DNA of 64,000 bases from Batkoa obscura (Eukaryota > Entomophthoromycota > Entomophthoromycetes > Entomophthorales > Batkoaceae): positions 1,612,001-1,676,000 of the forward strand of contig JASVEC010000005.1 in the NCBI GenBank assembly GCA_030770535.1, given 5' to 3'. A program made the position numbers and the translations under genes. Positions 46,101 through 59,474 of this stretch are shown piece after piece (position 1 is the first letter of the stretch; every line of letters begins with the position of its first letter). The notes under the pieces are model-generated. The model was not told where the DNA came from. It ran no database searches and saw only the letters and a program-made list of their open reading frames with translations.

Positions 46101-49100
46101 AAATAACTCATTAATTAATAATAAGATTAATTATTTACCAAATGATTTTTTTAATTTAATTTATTTACAAAGAATGAGATGTCAATCTGATAGAGATAGA
46201 GTTATTAATTTATATCAACAATATTTTAAAGATTACAATTTAAAAGAATACTCTATACAACCTAATGTTACTATTAATTCCAAATATATACAAATTGGTA
46301 ATTCAATATTAAAAAGAAACCCCACATCATTATTAACACTTTCTAAACAAAATTTATTACATACTCAATTGACTATTATGGAAAGTTTAATGAAATGTAT
46401 AGAAATGAATTGGATGAGTATATTAATTGGTAATCAAGGTAGTGGAAAAACGAAATGTATTCGATGGTTAGCCAATCAAACTAATAATAAATTAGTAGAA
46501 TTTTCTATGAATTTAGGGGTAGATACTATGGAATTATTAGGTGGTTTTGAACAAATGGAATCAGCTAGATATATTCAATTATTAAAAGATAGATTATTAG
46601 ATTCTATTAAACAAACTAGAGAATTTATTATTAATAATCAAGATAATCAAAATAAAATGAAATATCATTTCTTGATGTTATTAAATAATATAGAATACCA
46701 ATTAAATTTATTTAATTGGGAAACAAATAATCAAGAAACTATAATATCATTTATAGATAATATTAAATTAATTATTAATAATATAAGGAAAAAGAGCTTA
46801 GTTGATGAAGATGAGTTTTTGTTAGTAAATAAAACTTTAGAAAGTTTAATTAAATTGATGAATGAATCAACAGGAGGACGATTTGAATGGATTGAAGGAC
46901 CATTGATAGAAGCTATGGAAAAAGGATATTGGTTTTTAATAGATAATGCTAATTTATGTCATGCCTCTGTATTAGATCGATTAAATCCTTTATTAGAAAC
47001 AAATGGAAATTTAATGTTACATGAAAGAGGATTAGATTCAAATGGAAACATTCAATTTTGTCAACCACATTCTAATTTTCGAATCTTTTTAGCAATGGAT
47101 TCAAGTTATGGAGAATTATCAAGACCTATGCGTAATAGAGGAATTGAAATCAATTTTATTAATGAAATGGAATGGTCATCAAATGAATTTGATTTAAATA
47201 ATGTAGCAAATTTGATTGGTTCCTTTAATTCATATCAAATTCAAAAGTTAATAAAGACTCATCATCAAATATTATGCTATCAAAATAATCAACATGAACT
47301 TCAATTTATATATGGTAAACCAAGAGAATTCTCATTCTTATGTCAATGGATTATGGAAAGAATGCAACGTGGTATTCCTTTTGATTTAGCTTTAAAACAA
47401 ACAGTAAAAACAGTTTATAAAGTAGAAGATATTAAAAGTGAAGTTTTAAATCAAGAGATTTCATTATCTAATAATATTATCACTTTACCACAACAAAATT
47501 TAATAAGTTTAGATTCGAAATTATATCAATTATTAATAGAATCTTCTGGATTATATCATTTATTAATGAAAAAAGAGAGAGATCTAAGCTGGAAAATTCA
47601 AGTACAAATGGCAGGTAATTATTTTATTGAAAGAAGTAGTTATGAAGATATTAAATTAAGAATGGACATACTTAATTGGTTTAAGAGTAAAGTAGATAAA
47701 ATAGCTAAATTAGAAATTGAAGAGTTATTATTTATATTAATTAAATGGGAAGATAGTGGCTATTTCAATGAATTAAAAGAGAATATTAAGAAGATAAAAA
47801 ATGAAAAGGAAAATGAAAATAATATAAATGATAATAATGAGAATGAGTTAATATTACCAGTAGAATTTAAATATAATCATAAATTAATGATATTACTTGA
47901 ACGTAATTTCAAATCAAAAGAAAATGAAATGAAGCAATTTAAATTAAGTTTGAATAAGATCACATTAATATTTGAATATTTTCAATATTTATATATGAAA
48001 GAAGAAAGTATTAAAAATTTAGATGATAAAATAGATAACTTTTGTTTAATGGAAAAATCAATATTGTATTTTAAAAATCAAATTATACCAGAAGGAGAAT
48101 ACTCAGAATTAATTTGTTTATTATTTCCATTTATTAAACAAATCGACGAATTTATTTTCCAATGGCTATTTCAATTACAGGAAAGTCAATTAAATTTAGA
48201 CCAATTAAATTCATTATTATATTATTTAGTTAAGTTTTGGAAGTTAAGTTATCAATATCAGATGAATATTTCTGAATTTTATTTCATAATTAATGAAATT
48301 CAAAATTTAATTAAAATAGAGAATAAGGAATATATTAATGAAATTATTATAATTAGTGAACAATTGTTTAATATTATTGGTAAAGATCAAAATATTGGGT
48401 TAGAATTGATTTGGTCGTATTATCAATATCCTAAATTAAATAATATCAAATTAAATGAAATTTATTTAAAATGGAAAAACAAGTTAAATAATTTAGATAT
48501 TATTAATTTAAAAGATAAAGATTTAATACATAATCCATTTATAAGAAATTCATCAAAATCAAATCAACATATTTTAAGTGCAATGACATCTTTGTTTATT
48601 CTAAATGAACAAGATGAAACATTTGAATTAAGTTTGAAATCCATTGAATCTATATTAGAAGAAAATTATGAGTTATTGTTAATTAATTTTAATCAACAAA
48701 AAGAAATGAAGAATTGTTCTATTAAAAATAAGGAACTTAGTATACAAATCATGTCATTATTAGATTATCATAGTTTAACATTAGAAGCCAATATATTAAT
48801 GAAATTAAATGAATTTATTAAAAATCAAAATCAAAATCAAAGTGAATTAGAAGATATTATTAATCAATTAAATCATTGGTTATTATTTAACTTTAATCAA
48901 AGTTCAAGAACAGTATTAGATTTTATTATGTATCAAAAAATTATATGGTATTTACAAAATTACAATTTAAATAATAATAATAATAATAATCAATTAATTG
49001 GATTTATATTAGATCAACAAATCAATCATAATAATCGTATATGGAATAATTGTACTTTAAATTATTTAAATCAAACATTTGAAAATTATGAATTTAATAA

Positions 49101-50638
49101 TGATTTTTATAATGGACAAGCTAATTTTTATCAATCTACTAATACTTTAACTATGATTAATTTAGTAAAATCATTAAATCAACTGCCATTAAAAATGATT
49201 AATCCAGTAATTCAAAGTATGGAAAATATTAAAAATATGTTATTCGATAAAATGAATAATCAAAATAATCCAATTCAATTATCAATTAAAAATTTATTTT
49301 ATAGAATTTATCAATTATTAGAGTGTTTTTCAATATTCATTAAACAAAATAAGTTAAAACAAGAATTACAATATTATTTAAATAATATATTTAATCAATT
49401 AGAAAAATTATCATTTATTCAATATTTAGACAATTCAAATAATAAAAACAATAATAAAAAGCAATTTAATATAATCTTAATTAATATTATGGAACTAAAA
49501 CAAAGCTTATTGAAAGTTGAATTCAATGCTTTTAATGAATGTATAATTCAATTCATTAATCCAGCACTTTCTTTTATACATTCTTGTGTTAATCAATTTA
49601 CTATTAATTTACAATCAAAATTAATTTATAAATTACTTGGTAAAGCCTGGATTTATCTAGCATTAGGATTTCATACATTAACAATTACTAAATATGCTTA
49701 TGATCCTGTTATTAAAATCAATATTCAATATCAAATCATGTTAGAAAGGAAAATTGAATTAAGTGGAAAATTAAATAGTTTAATTATAATTCAACAAAAT
49801 TTAAATGGAGAAATTGATAATTTAGAAATTAATAAATTACAAAAGAAATTAGAAAAAGTAGAGGACAAATTAAACAAATTAAAGAAAAAAGTAATTTTAA
49901 GACCAAATGAATGTCAATTATTATCCTTATTTAATGAATTAGAATATTTAAATCAACATATTATTAGTAAAGATACAATATTTAATTTAATTAAAGAATT
50001 AGAGAATGAACAAGTTAATAATTCAAAACAAAAAGAAAATTTAATTCAATCAAATATTCAAGATTTCATTTCAAGATTGAATAAAAAGTATTCTTTTTAT
50101 TTAGATTTAATTAAACCTATTGAATTCAATTTGTTGAATATTAAAGATGGTTTGAGATTATTATGTTTAGGATTAGAAAGTAAAAATTTATTAGATAATG
50201 CTATTCAAAATATATGTGAAGTTTTATTGAGTTATCCTAATACAATAATTCATCAAGACAACTCATTTATGAAAATAATAATGAAAAACAATTGTTTAGA
50301 CTTAATTAAAAAGAAATTAATAAATAATTATTCTATTAATAAAATTCAATTATATGGGAAATTATTATTAATAATAACTAAACGATTTTTATTACAAGTG
50401 GGTAATCAAGGTTATTTTTCAAGTGAAAATCATAAAGAATTTGAAATGGTTTATAATGAAATTCAACAATTGTTTAATTTAATTCAAGAGCAACAACAGA
50501 AAGATAATTTATTGTTAGATGAATTATATAAAAAGAGAACAAGAGTTGAGGAAAATTTAGAGTTAAATGAAGAAGAATTGTTAGTTAAAGAAATGCAATC
50601 ATTATTTCCTAATTTTGAATTAGAATTTGAAAATGAAG

Positions 50639-50679
<41 letters not shown>

Positions 50680-53600
50680 CAATTAAATGAAATGGAACCT
50701 CAATTTATAAGAGAAATTGTAATAATTCATCAATTATTAACTCAATTTAATAGCGGTAAAATTGAATTAAATTTATTATCTTGTAATGAAAAGCAAAACA
50801 TATTATATGAATCTTATTTAATTTGTAGTGAATTAATTCAATATCAACAAATACCATTTAAATTTGATTTGGATTTAAAATTAAATACAGCTCATTCAAT
50901 AATATCAGATATTTCATTAAAAAAATTAAAAGATATTAATAAATCTTCTAGTATTAAAAATAGTATATTTGGTAACGTACCTTATAATTTTTATCATTCA
51001 AGTAACTTAGGTGAAGCTCAAACAGCAATTGAAGTAATTAATCAATTTATTAACAGAATTAATGAACTATTAATTGAGTGGCCAGAACATGCTATTTTAA
51101 TAGAATTATTAAAACAAGCTAATTTTTTATTGGAATTAGATGCTACTTGTTCAATAATGAAATTTTTAACTGGTATGGAATTATTATTGAAGAAAACACA
51201 AGATTGGGAAGAATATGCACATAAAGGAATCTCATTAAGAAAGAATATGGATCAAATTACTCAATTAATTATTAAATGGAGACAATTAGAATTAGGTTCC
51301 TGGCCTACTCTTTTAGATTCTATTCATGAAGATTTTAAATTAACTGCTTTCAATTGGTGGTTTAATATCTATCAAGTAGTTACTAATAATAATGATATGT
51401 CAAATGAGGAAATGGAGTCTTATTTAGATACAACAATACAAACATTAGATCAATTTTTAAGATCTTCAAATATTGGAGAATTTCATTCTAGGGTAAAATT
51501 AATTCAAATGATGTATCAACATTTAAATTTAAAGAAATTATATAATAAATCAACCGAATTAGAAATCAAATTACAAAAAATAATATCTAATTTATATCTA
51601 TTTTATGAACAATTTTTATCTTCGGTTAAAAATCATATTGAGTTTAATAGAAAGCCAATTAATAAACAATTAAAAGGATTAGTCAAAATTGCTAGTTGGA
51701 AAGATGTAAATATTAATGCACTGAAACAAAGTGCACAAAAAAGTCATCGTAATTTATCTAAATTATGTAAGAAATTTAGAGAAGTATTAATTCAACCAGT
51801 TTCTATTATTTTGGAACAAGTACAACAAAATGTATTAGATACTAATTTTAAAAATGTGTTGAAAGATAATAAAAGTAATGTTAGTTTTAATACAATATTA
51901 TTAAAACATAGTTTATATTCAACCGAAAAAATGAATATTGAAGATAAATTATTATTAGATAAAATACAAGCATATTATCAAAAAGAAATTATTCAATTAA
52001 AAACAATGGAGAATAAGAATGGAATAAATGCTATTGAAGAGTTTTTAACAGAAGTATTAACACAGATAACGGAATTTCAAAACGAAAAGATACCTGAGGA
52101 TCGTGAAGAAAGAATAAAATATATAAAAACACGAAAAATGATTAAAAGAAAATCATTAAATGATTTTTGGAAACAATTGAAATTTATTGGATTAAGATAC
52201 CGTAGCTCTATTCATCAAAATCAAAAATTAGGCTTTTTATTTCAGCAAGTTCATATTCAACTTCCTAATTTATTATGGAATAATGGACAAGTGAATTTAG
52301 ATCCCAGATTTGGTTCACTTTATGCTAATAGTTTTGATTGGGAGAAAGCAAATTTTTATACACAACGATTATATTCAAGATTAGCTCACTTAAGAAATTG
52401 TGCTTTAGAACCTAAACCAGATGCAACCATTCTAGATATTGAAAAGGGATTAGGATTTACATTTTCTATTTGTAATGAAATTTCACAGCAAAGGGAATTA
52501 TTAGAAATTGTATTTACGGACATGATTAAAGTTCAAGCGCCTATCATGGTCTTAATGAAACTGTTAAAAATGGACTCAAGTTAGATTATCAATTACAATT
52601 AAAATTAGTGGAAGATAAAAAGATCTTGGATCAAATTTGTCACACACTAAGAGATGTTATTATTGTTATTGAAGCAAAGAAAGAGGCATTTAATAATGAT
52701 ACTTTAGATAAAGTCAATAATGAACTTATAAATGTTAATGAAATTCAAAACAAAGTTAATTTATATTATTCTAATCTAGTATTGTATCCACAAATATTAA
52801 ATAGCCCTTCTTTATCTAACTTTGAATTAAGTTCTTTGATAGAAATGATTGAAAAATGTTTAAATAATGTTGAATTGAAAATTTCAGATATTGTTGAAAG
52901 TGATAGTAAATGTATTAGTTTATTACTACCAATAGTTAACAATTTAAAAGAATATTTAAGTAACAAGAAAATACCAGCTATGAAAGTTTCAAATGATCAA
53001 TATTTTAAGGAACAATTGGAAATAATTGATAATAAAGTGATTGGATTAATTGAATGTGTTCAATTATCTATTCAAAAAATGGTCAAATTAAATCGAAATT
53101 ATCAACAATCTAAGAGTGAAATAGATCAATTTAATTTTCAATTAAATCATTTTAATGTACAAAAAGAATATTTTAAAAATATATTTCCAATGTTAAATTT
53201 AACCCAATTAAATCAACAATTAAATGAAATTATTCAATCAATACAAAATTTTAGTTTATTACAATTAAAGAATTCAGCTGAGATTGAACAGCAATTAACT
53301 TTAAAATTGAACAAAATTCAACCTTTTATTATGCAACAATTTTTGATTTCTCGACAAATTTTATTTGAATTTATTAGCTTTCATAAATCCATAAGTAAAC
53401 TGGGTTATATTGTATGTAATTTATCGATTACATTGATAACTCAAGGCTTTTGTTTACCATCATTAGAAGAAGAGGAAGTTAAAGAAGGTCAAGGATTAGA
53501 AGGTCAAACAGGTACTGGTATTGGTGAAGGTGAAGGGGATCAAGATGTTGGGGATGAAATTGAAGATGAAAACCAAGTGAATGGTACTAAAAATGAAGAG

Positions 53601-56110
53601 AAATCAAATCATGAACAAAATGAAAAAGAAAAAGAAAAAGCATTCGAAATGGAACAAGATTTTGAAGGTGAATTGGAAGATGTATCGAATAATGAATCGG
53701 AAGATAAATCGGATGAAGAAATAGTGAAGATGAAGATGAAGATGAAGAAATCGATGATCAATTAGGTGATCTACAAGATGAGGAGGATGCAATTGATGAA
53801 AAAATGTGGGGTGATGAAGAAAATATTGATAACGATGAACCCAAAAAGGATGTTGGTGATCAAGGTAAAGATATGGGTGAGGAAGAAGATATTGTAGCTA
53901 AAGATGAAGAAGATTTAAATGAAAAAAATCAAGATGAAAAAGATTTTGAAAAAGATCAAAAAGAAAACAAAGAGGATAATATGGATTCACAAGAAGAAGA
54001 TGGTGATGAACATCAAGAAGAAGATGGTAATGAATTTGATGAAAATGAATTTGAAGATCAACCAGATAATGAAACTACAAAACCTATAGATCTTCCAGAA
54101 GGTGAGAATCTTGAATTACCAGAAGATTTAGAATTGGATATCGAAGAAGATGAAAAAGAGAAAGAAGATATAGATGATGAAGATGAAAATGATTTTAAAT
54201 CGGATGATGAAGTTGATATGGAAAATAATGAAGCTATTCAAGAGGATGATAATATGGATGATGATGGTGATGATGAAAATGAAGACCAACCACATGAATT
54301 TGAAAAGAATTATCTGGACTTAAATCAAAATGAAGAGGATGATGATATCAATAATGAAGAAGAAAATCAAGAAGAAAATGAAATAGATAATATTAATCCA
54401 AAGAATGAAACTGATGAAAAAGAAAAATTGGAAGGTGAACAAGAAGATAATGAAGCAGAAGATAAACCAACGGAACTTGAAGAAAATGATATCCAATCAC
54501 ATCAACAACAAGAAAAATATCCAAATCAAACACTAGGGGTTAAAGGTGAACAAGGTAATATGGATCAAGATAATGAAGGTGATATGATGGAAAATGAAAT
54601 TCAAAATGAAATTCAAAATAAAGAACAAAATAGTAAAAGTAATCAAGATCAAAATAATGAGAATAAAATAGATGAAAAAGCTAATGAAGAAAAAGCAGAA
54701 GGAGATGATGATGATGATAAAAAATTAGATGAAACTAATCCTCAACGTGTATTAGCTGATGCATTAAATAAATGGAAGCAAAGATTGGAAGTTAATGATC
54801 AAGATACTAAAGAAGAAGAAGAAGAATTTAATGAAGATAAAAAAGAAAATCCAATGCCCATTGATGATAATGCAGAAAAAGAATTTGAATTTATTGAAGA
54901 GGATGAAGAGGCCGAAGGCGAAGCTTTAGGTGCTGCTAATGAAGAACAATTTAAAGACTCATTGGCTATACCATTGGAACAATTGGAAGAACAAGTATTA
55001 ATTGAAAATGAAAATAAAAATATAGAATCTTCTGTTCAAGCAATAGAAAACGAACTTGATTTTCAATATGATGAAAAAAATAAAATTCAACATATTACTA
55101 CTTCTTTTGTTCAAAGTAATATTCAAATGAATGAAGATGAAGCTGGATTATTAAATGAAAATCAATCAGATGTTCAATCAATAGATGATATGAGAAAACA
55201 AATGGAAGAACAGTTAATTCAAGGATATAACAACGATAATGAAACGAGATATCAATATCGAGAAATGTGGCGTAAATATGAAATGATGACAAATGATTTA
55301 GCATTAAATTTAAGTGAGCAATTAAGATTGATATTAGAACCTACATTAGCTACGAAATTAAAAGGAGATTATCGTACGGGTAAAAGATTAAATATGAAAA
55401 AGATAATTCCATATATAGCTTCTCAATTTAAAAAAGATAAAATTTGGTTACGTCGTACTAAACCATCTCAAAGGCAATATCAAGTAATGTTAGCTGTTGA
55501 TGATTCTAAATCCATGGGGAATCCAAGCACTGTCCAATTAACGTTTGAGTCGTTAGCATTAGTTACTAAAGCCTTAAATCAATTAGAAGTAGGTAAGTTA
55601 GCCATTGTTAGTTTTGGAGAAAAAGTCAATTTATTACATTCTTTTGATATGCCAATGACCAATGATATGGGTAATCAAGTAATTCATCAATTTTCTTTTA
55701 ATCAACAACAAACAGATTTAAAAAAGATGTTACAAACGACATTGGATTATTTCGAACAATCTAAAGGGTTAGCAGGAAATAATGAAGATCTTTGGCAGTT
55801 ACAATTGATCTTATCAGACGGTATTTGTGAATCACACGACCAATTAAAAGCATTATTAAGAAGAGCAGAAGAATTGAGAGTTATGGTAATTTTTATTGTG
55901 TTGGACACTAAACCAAATGTTTCCGAAAGTATTTTAAATATTCAAAATGTTAATTATATTACCAATCAAGATGGCCAGATGACTCTATCAATGAACAAAT
56001 ATTTAGATAGTTTTCCATTTAGATTTTATACTATTTTAAAGGATGTACATTCTCTACCTCATGTGCTTGCGGACGCTCTAAGACAATATTTTTCATTAGT
56101 TAAGGAGTAA
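40147..56110 (+). CDS. MDN1: Midasin (Rea1/Mdn1), dynein-like AAA+ ATPase of 60S assembly
   Basis: An intronless gene of about 5,320 residues, typical for midasin. Midasin removes assembly factors (Ytm1, Rsa4) from pre-60S ribosomes in the nucleolus and nucleoplasm. Six AAA+ modules follow an N-terminal domain; their Walker A motifs are GETGVGKTA (41056), GETGTGKTT (42066), GPTSSGKTS (43340), GETGCGKTT (44213), GSPGVGKTS (45478) and GNQGSGKTK (46430). Walker B sequences such as VLLDEINLAS and FLLDEISLAE are present for the active modules. A long helical linker (to about 52600) and a Asp/Glu-rich tail (about 53470-54950) lead to the C-terminal MIDAS domain with AVDDSKSMGN (DxSxS, near 55497). 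The frame is broken five times by single-base changes, near 41710, 43811, 44576, 52556 and 53722. One added base at each restores conserved sequence and a whole-codon total. Ion runs of AAT (50640) encode an Asn tract in the linker. Confidence 0.93.
50639..50681 (+). repeat. AAT trinucleotide tract in MDN1
   Basis: About fourteen AAT codons in a row encode an Asn run in the helical linker of midasin. It is probably a length-variable microsatellite in a tolerant loop. Confidence 0.85.
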
Positions 56111-56372
56111 TAAATAATAGAGTTTTTTTATAGTTTTGGAGTTTTTTTATGTTTAGTTATTATAGTTTTTATTGAGTTGGTTTTTCTGAAGATATGAATG
56201 ATAATACAATATTTTGTCTAGTTACAAATTCATATGTGGTAGAATCTAGTTTTATTAAACTAGTTATTAAATAATATTACAAACAAGTTAATATATCAAA
56301 CAATTAAGATACTTGATTTTATTGATTAAAATACATTTTAATTTAATTTACACTATTAATTACATACCCTTA

Positions 56373-56867
56373 TTAAACTCCCCCAACCTCAACAGTTAAA
56401 TTAATCGATTCATCCACTTCTTTATCTTTCATCCCACCACCTCCCCCGCCATCTACTTTAATCACTTTGTTCACATCAATACCTCCACCTCCACCTCCAC
56501 CAATACCAACCGAATTGGATTTTTTACTACTTCCACCACCTCCACCTCCACCAAAACTAATGAAATCTTTTATTTGTGTCCCTAATCCAAATCCAGCTCT
56601 ACTGCTTATTTCTTGGTTATTAAAAGTACTACCACCTCCACCGCCAGCACCAGAGACAAGCGTATTGCCCAAACTTAAGTCATTACCAAGGCCGAAGTCA
56701 GTAGTCAAACCATGGATAGTGGATTCTGGGGTGCAGGCGGAACACACTATAATTGATGAAGCGGATTCAAGATTCAGGGTTGTTGGTTTGCTATTAGTTG
56801 TTGGAAACGAATAGAATAGACTGAAGTAGTTCAATATTATTAATAAAATAGGGAAATTGAATGACAT
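56373..56867 (-). CDS. Secreted glycine-rich protein
   Basis: A single frame of 164 residues. The first ~20 residues (MSFNFPILLIILNYFSLFYS) form a signal peptide, so the product is probably secreted or wall-bound. The mature part has four glycine runs of five to seven residues separated by short Ser/Lys/Val segments. It ends in an acidic and valine-rich tail (VDESINLTVEVGGV). Two cysteines (CSAC) lie near residue 42. Such proteins are common structural components of fungal surfaces, but this one is not recognised. The minus strand is chosen because the plus-strand frame is the proline-run mirror of the same DNA and lacks a signal peptide. It converges with MDN1, ending about 260 bases from the MDN1 stop. 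Confidence 0.6.
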   Translation of the reverse strand: MSFNFPILLIILNYFSLFYSFPTTNSKPTTLNLESASSIIVCSACTPESTIHGLTTDFGLGNDLSLGNTLVSGAGGGGGSTFNNQEISSRAGFGLGTQIKDFISFGGGGGGGSSKKSNSVGIGGGGGGGIDVNKVIKVDGGGGGGMKDKEVDESINLTVEVGGV

Positions 56868-57348
56868 TTGTATATATATATTTAAAATTAGCTCAAGTTT
56901 ATTTTGATGAGGTTTTTATAACATATTAGCCATTTGCTTGACACTTAGAATAGATTTAATGAAATTGAAATTTTTAGCGGGGTGTAAGCTTAAGCTTGGT
57001 CATGATTTAATGTGTGATTTTAGGCTGAGTAAATGGTATATTTTTATGAAAATAAAATGGGCTTTGAGTCCAGTGAAGTTAGATATTCATTAGGTCAAAA
57101 GATTATAGAAGAAATTAATAAACATGAGATTTAAAATAACAATTGACTCCTATTTTAATTGATTAAAGTAGTTTAAATGTCTACTTCAACTGATTTAATA
57201 TGAGCAAAAAATAACCATTTAACAAAGTATAAATAACACTTATATAGGCAAGTTTTACTAGTTTATATAAAGTAGCATAACACAATTTAAGTTCGAGTCA
57301 ATTTACTAAAGAAATAAGAATCGAATTTTAGTTTTAACAAATAACAAA
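56868..57348. other. Intergenic
   Basis: A+T-rich; upstream region of the glycine-rich gene, no other feature recognised. Confidence 0.5.
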
Positions 57349-58077
57349 TTAGTAGCCATTACTATATTCAATGTTACGAGTAAAGTGACTATTTATAACG
57401 ACGCTTGCATAAACATTAGTACTCATAGAGAAATTTGAAGGCAACTATAGCAAGGATGTAAACTAATAATGATTTCAGTATTAAATGAAGCACGTTCAAA
57501 GCTTGCTTTAAAACTATTGAAGTTCATTCGATTTTTTTTCAAAATAATGTTATGAAAAGTGTAGTCTTTGAATTGGTTTTGAGCTTTTTTATAAACTGAT
57601 GTTATCAATTGGAACCAAAAATTATTAAAAAGAATACGGAAAGCAGCGACTAATCATATCTATTTCAATTAGTTCTCGAAGAGATCATTTAACGTTAAGT
57701 TAGTAGCTCTTCATAAGTTAAATTAAAGGTACAAAACTTGTATCTTAATGTCTAAAATTAATTGAAAATTTGAACTATAACTCAAGTTTTATAATAGATC
57801 ATCCTAAATCAATTGTTTCATCAATTGTTTATTATAAGACTTTGGGATTTTTTTAGTGCCTAACATTACCATAAATTCAAGTACTACCTTGGACTATTAC
57901 ATTACCTGCTGTATTGATTAAATCTGATGGTATTAGATCCGGTTCATTATTAGGGTTAGAATCTGACTTTATATCAACGTTGAGATTGAAAGTTGAAACA
58001 CTTTCGCTATTGAATTCAAAAGCAGAAGGTGCCGCAAGAATGGTAACAATAGAAGTAGTTAAGTAAATGAATTTCAT
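57349..58077 (-). pseudogene. Eroded paralog of the secreted repeat protein
   Basis: The 5' end (58077-57877) encodes MKFIYLTTSIVTILAAPS, nearly the same signal peptide as the proteins at 59837 and 62577, then 48 hydrophilic residues ending VIVQGST and a stop. At 57349-57380 the minus strand reads TRNIEYSNGY and a stop, matching the ARNIGYGYAY end of those proteins, followed by similar 3' DNA. The total span (729 bases) is close to the length of the intact gene (882). The parts between are not recognisable as the repeat units. The 66-residue frame could still be expressed as a short secreted peptide. A TATA-like GGATATAAAA lies about 75 bases upstream. Confidence 0.55.
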
Positions 58078-58150
58078 TTTGATTTTTACTGTGTTAATTT
58101 CGAGTATTAGAAATTGTTTTTTAAAATTTTTAATTAAATATTTTATTCGC

Positions 58151-58160
58151 TTTTATATCC
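58151..58160 (-). promoter_or_regulatory. TATA box of the eroded paralog
   Basis: GGATATAAAA on the minus strand, preceded by CTAAA, about 75 bases upstream of the ATG at 58077. The same AAAGGATATAAAA-type core stands upstream of the two intact paralogs. Confidence 0.5.
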
Positions 58161-58243
58161 TTTAGTTAAGCTTTTGAGTTGTATTATTTAGGTATTTAAT
58201 GTAACATTCTATTCGCATTACTATAAGTTTTAAATTAATTGCT

Positions 58244-58410
58244 AATTATTCATTGAGTTTTAACAACAATGGGTCATTTTAATTTTATTAGTTTCATAAA
58301 AAAATAATTGTAATTTTAACTTCTTTATATTATAATCATAAATTACTATTTTTTTATAAAAATACTAAAATTAAAATAATCTATTAATGTTAAAACTCAA
58401 TAAGTAATGA
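58244..58410. repeat. Foldback element of about 165 bases
   Basis: The left arm (about 58244-58305, with CATTGAGTTTTAACAACAAT and ending CATAAAAAAATA) is matched by an imperfect inverted right arm. The right arm (about 58346-58410) starts CTATTTTTTTATAAAAAT and contains GTTAAAACTCAATAAG. Its sequence differs from the MITE family and from the foldback at 11418. Confidence 0.5.
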
Positions 58411-58512
58411 TTGATTAGGTTTTTAGAAGACTGGTTGGCTAATTATTAATTTATACAGTTTATTTTTCGAGAGTTAGCCCTAAATAATTTATTAACTAAA
58501 ATAAAATATTAA

Positions 58513-58606
58513 ATGGGGATGTATTTTTGTTTGAATTTTACTAACAATTTTCCGCTCAAATGGCGCTTAAAAGATGGAAAAAGCAATGAAGCCAAAAAAA
58601 CACCGA
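58513..58606 (+). mobile_element. MITE-like element, copy 16
   Basis: ATGGGGATGTATTTTTGTTT at the left, AAGCCAAAAAAACACCG at the right. A few internal bases are missing (GTTTGAATTTTACTAAC), and the right end is eroded. Confidence 0.78.
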
Positions 58607-59278
58607 ATGTTTAAATTAATGAACTCTAAGAATTATACCATTTAAACCAGCCTTCCTGGTAAAGAAGAATCGACTTTAGTGCTTTTCTACTCATAGTAGA
58701 TCTAAAGAAGCAAAATAAGATCTATGCTTATTATACAAAATTGATTATAAATGTTTTATACAAATTTAATATTTCAAATGCATGTATATGCTTTAATTTT
58801 TTTGATAATTAAACATTTAAATCAAAAACATGACTTTTATCTTGAAAAGAAGCAATAAATTTCCTTAAATCATTGATTTTCCCAAATGTATTATTGAGTC
58901 CTTAAACTGACCATTATTATTTTAATTAACACTAAACAAACCTACCTAGGCTGTGTTGAGTTAATTTTCTTGAGACTTTCCTTTATCTTTATTAGTTTGT
59001 TCTCTCATAAACGTCCTCTCTCTAAATTTCTTGCTCCTAATCTCTTCAAGAATATTACTATACGTTATGGGTTTGAACTTTAACCCTTGTAAGGACTGCT
59101 CATTATTTGGCTTTTCTTTCTCATAGCCTGATAACTATTTAATCATTTTGATCTTTTGTTAAAAACTAACTTTTTAAAGATGACATCTCTCTTCCTACAT
59201 CTCTCTTCCTACAGCAGACTATAAAAATATTTGTATTTTGAAATAAGACTTGCTATTTTTTAACAAAATTTTACACTG

Positions 59279-59385
59279 TATGGAGATGTGTTTTTGTGTT
59301 TAAGAATTTACTAACAAATTTTCCGCTTAAATAACGCTTAAAAAAATTGAAAAAAATAATGAAGTCAGAAAAAACACTCGCATAT
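59279..59385 (+). mobile_element. MITE-like element, copy 17
   Basis: TATGGAGATGTGTTTTTGTG at the left, AAAAAACACTCGCATA at the right; TA ends intact. Confidence 0.82.
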
Positions 59386-59474
59386 ATTAAAAGTAACAAA
59401 TAAACTATATATACTACAAATGAATTTGATGATAGAAAACATAATGAAAATTTATTGAAAGTTGAAATAAAAAA

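Noticed and set aside
56467-56814. Plus-strand proline-run frame opposite the glycine-rich gene
   Set aside because: GGN codons read backwards give CCN codons; the minus-strand version has a signal peptide and a sensible start.
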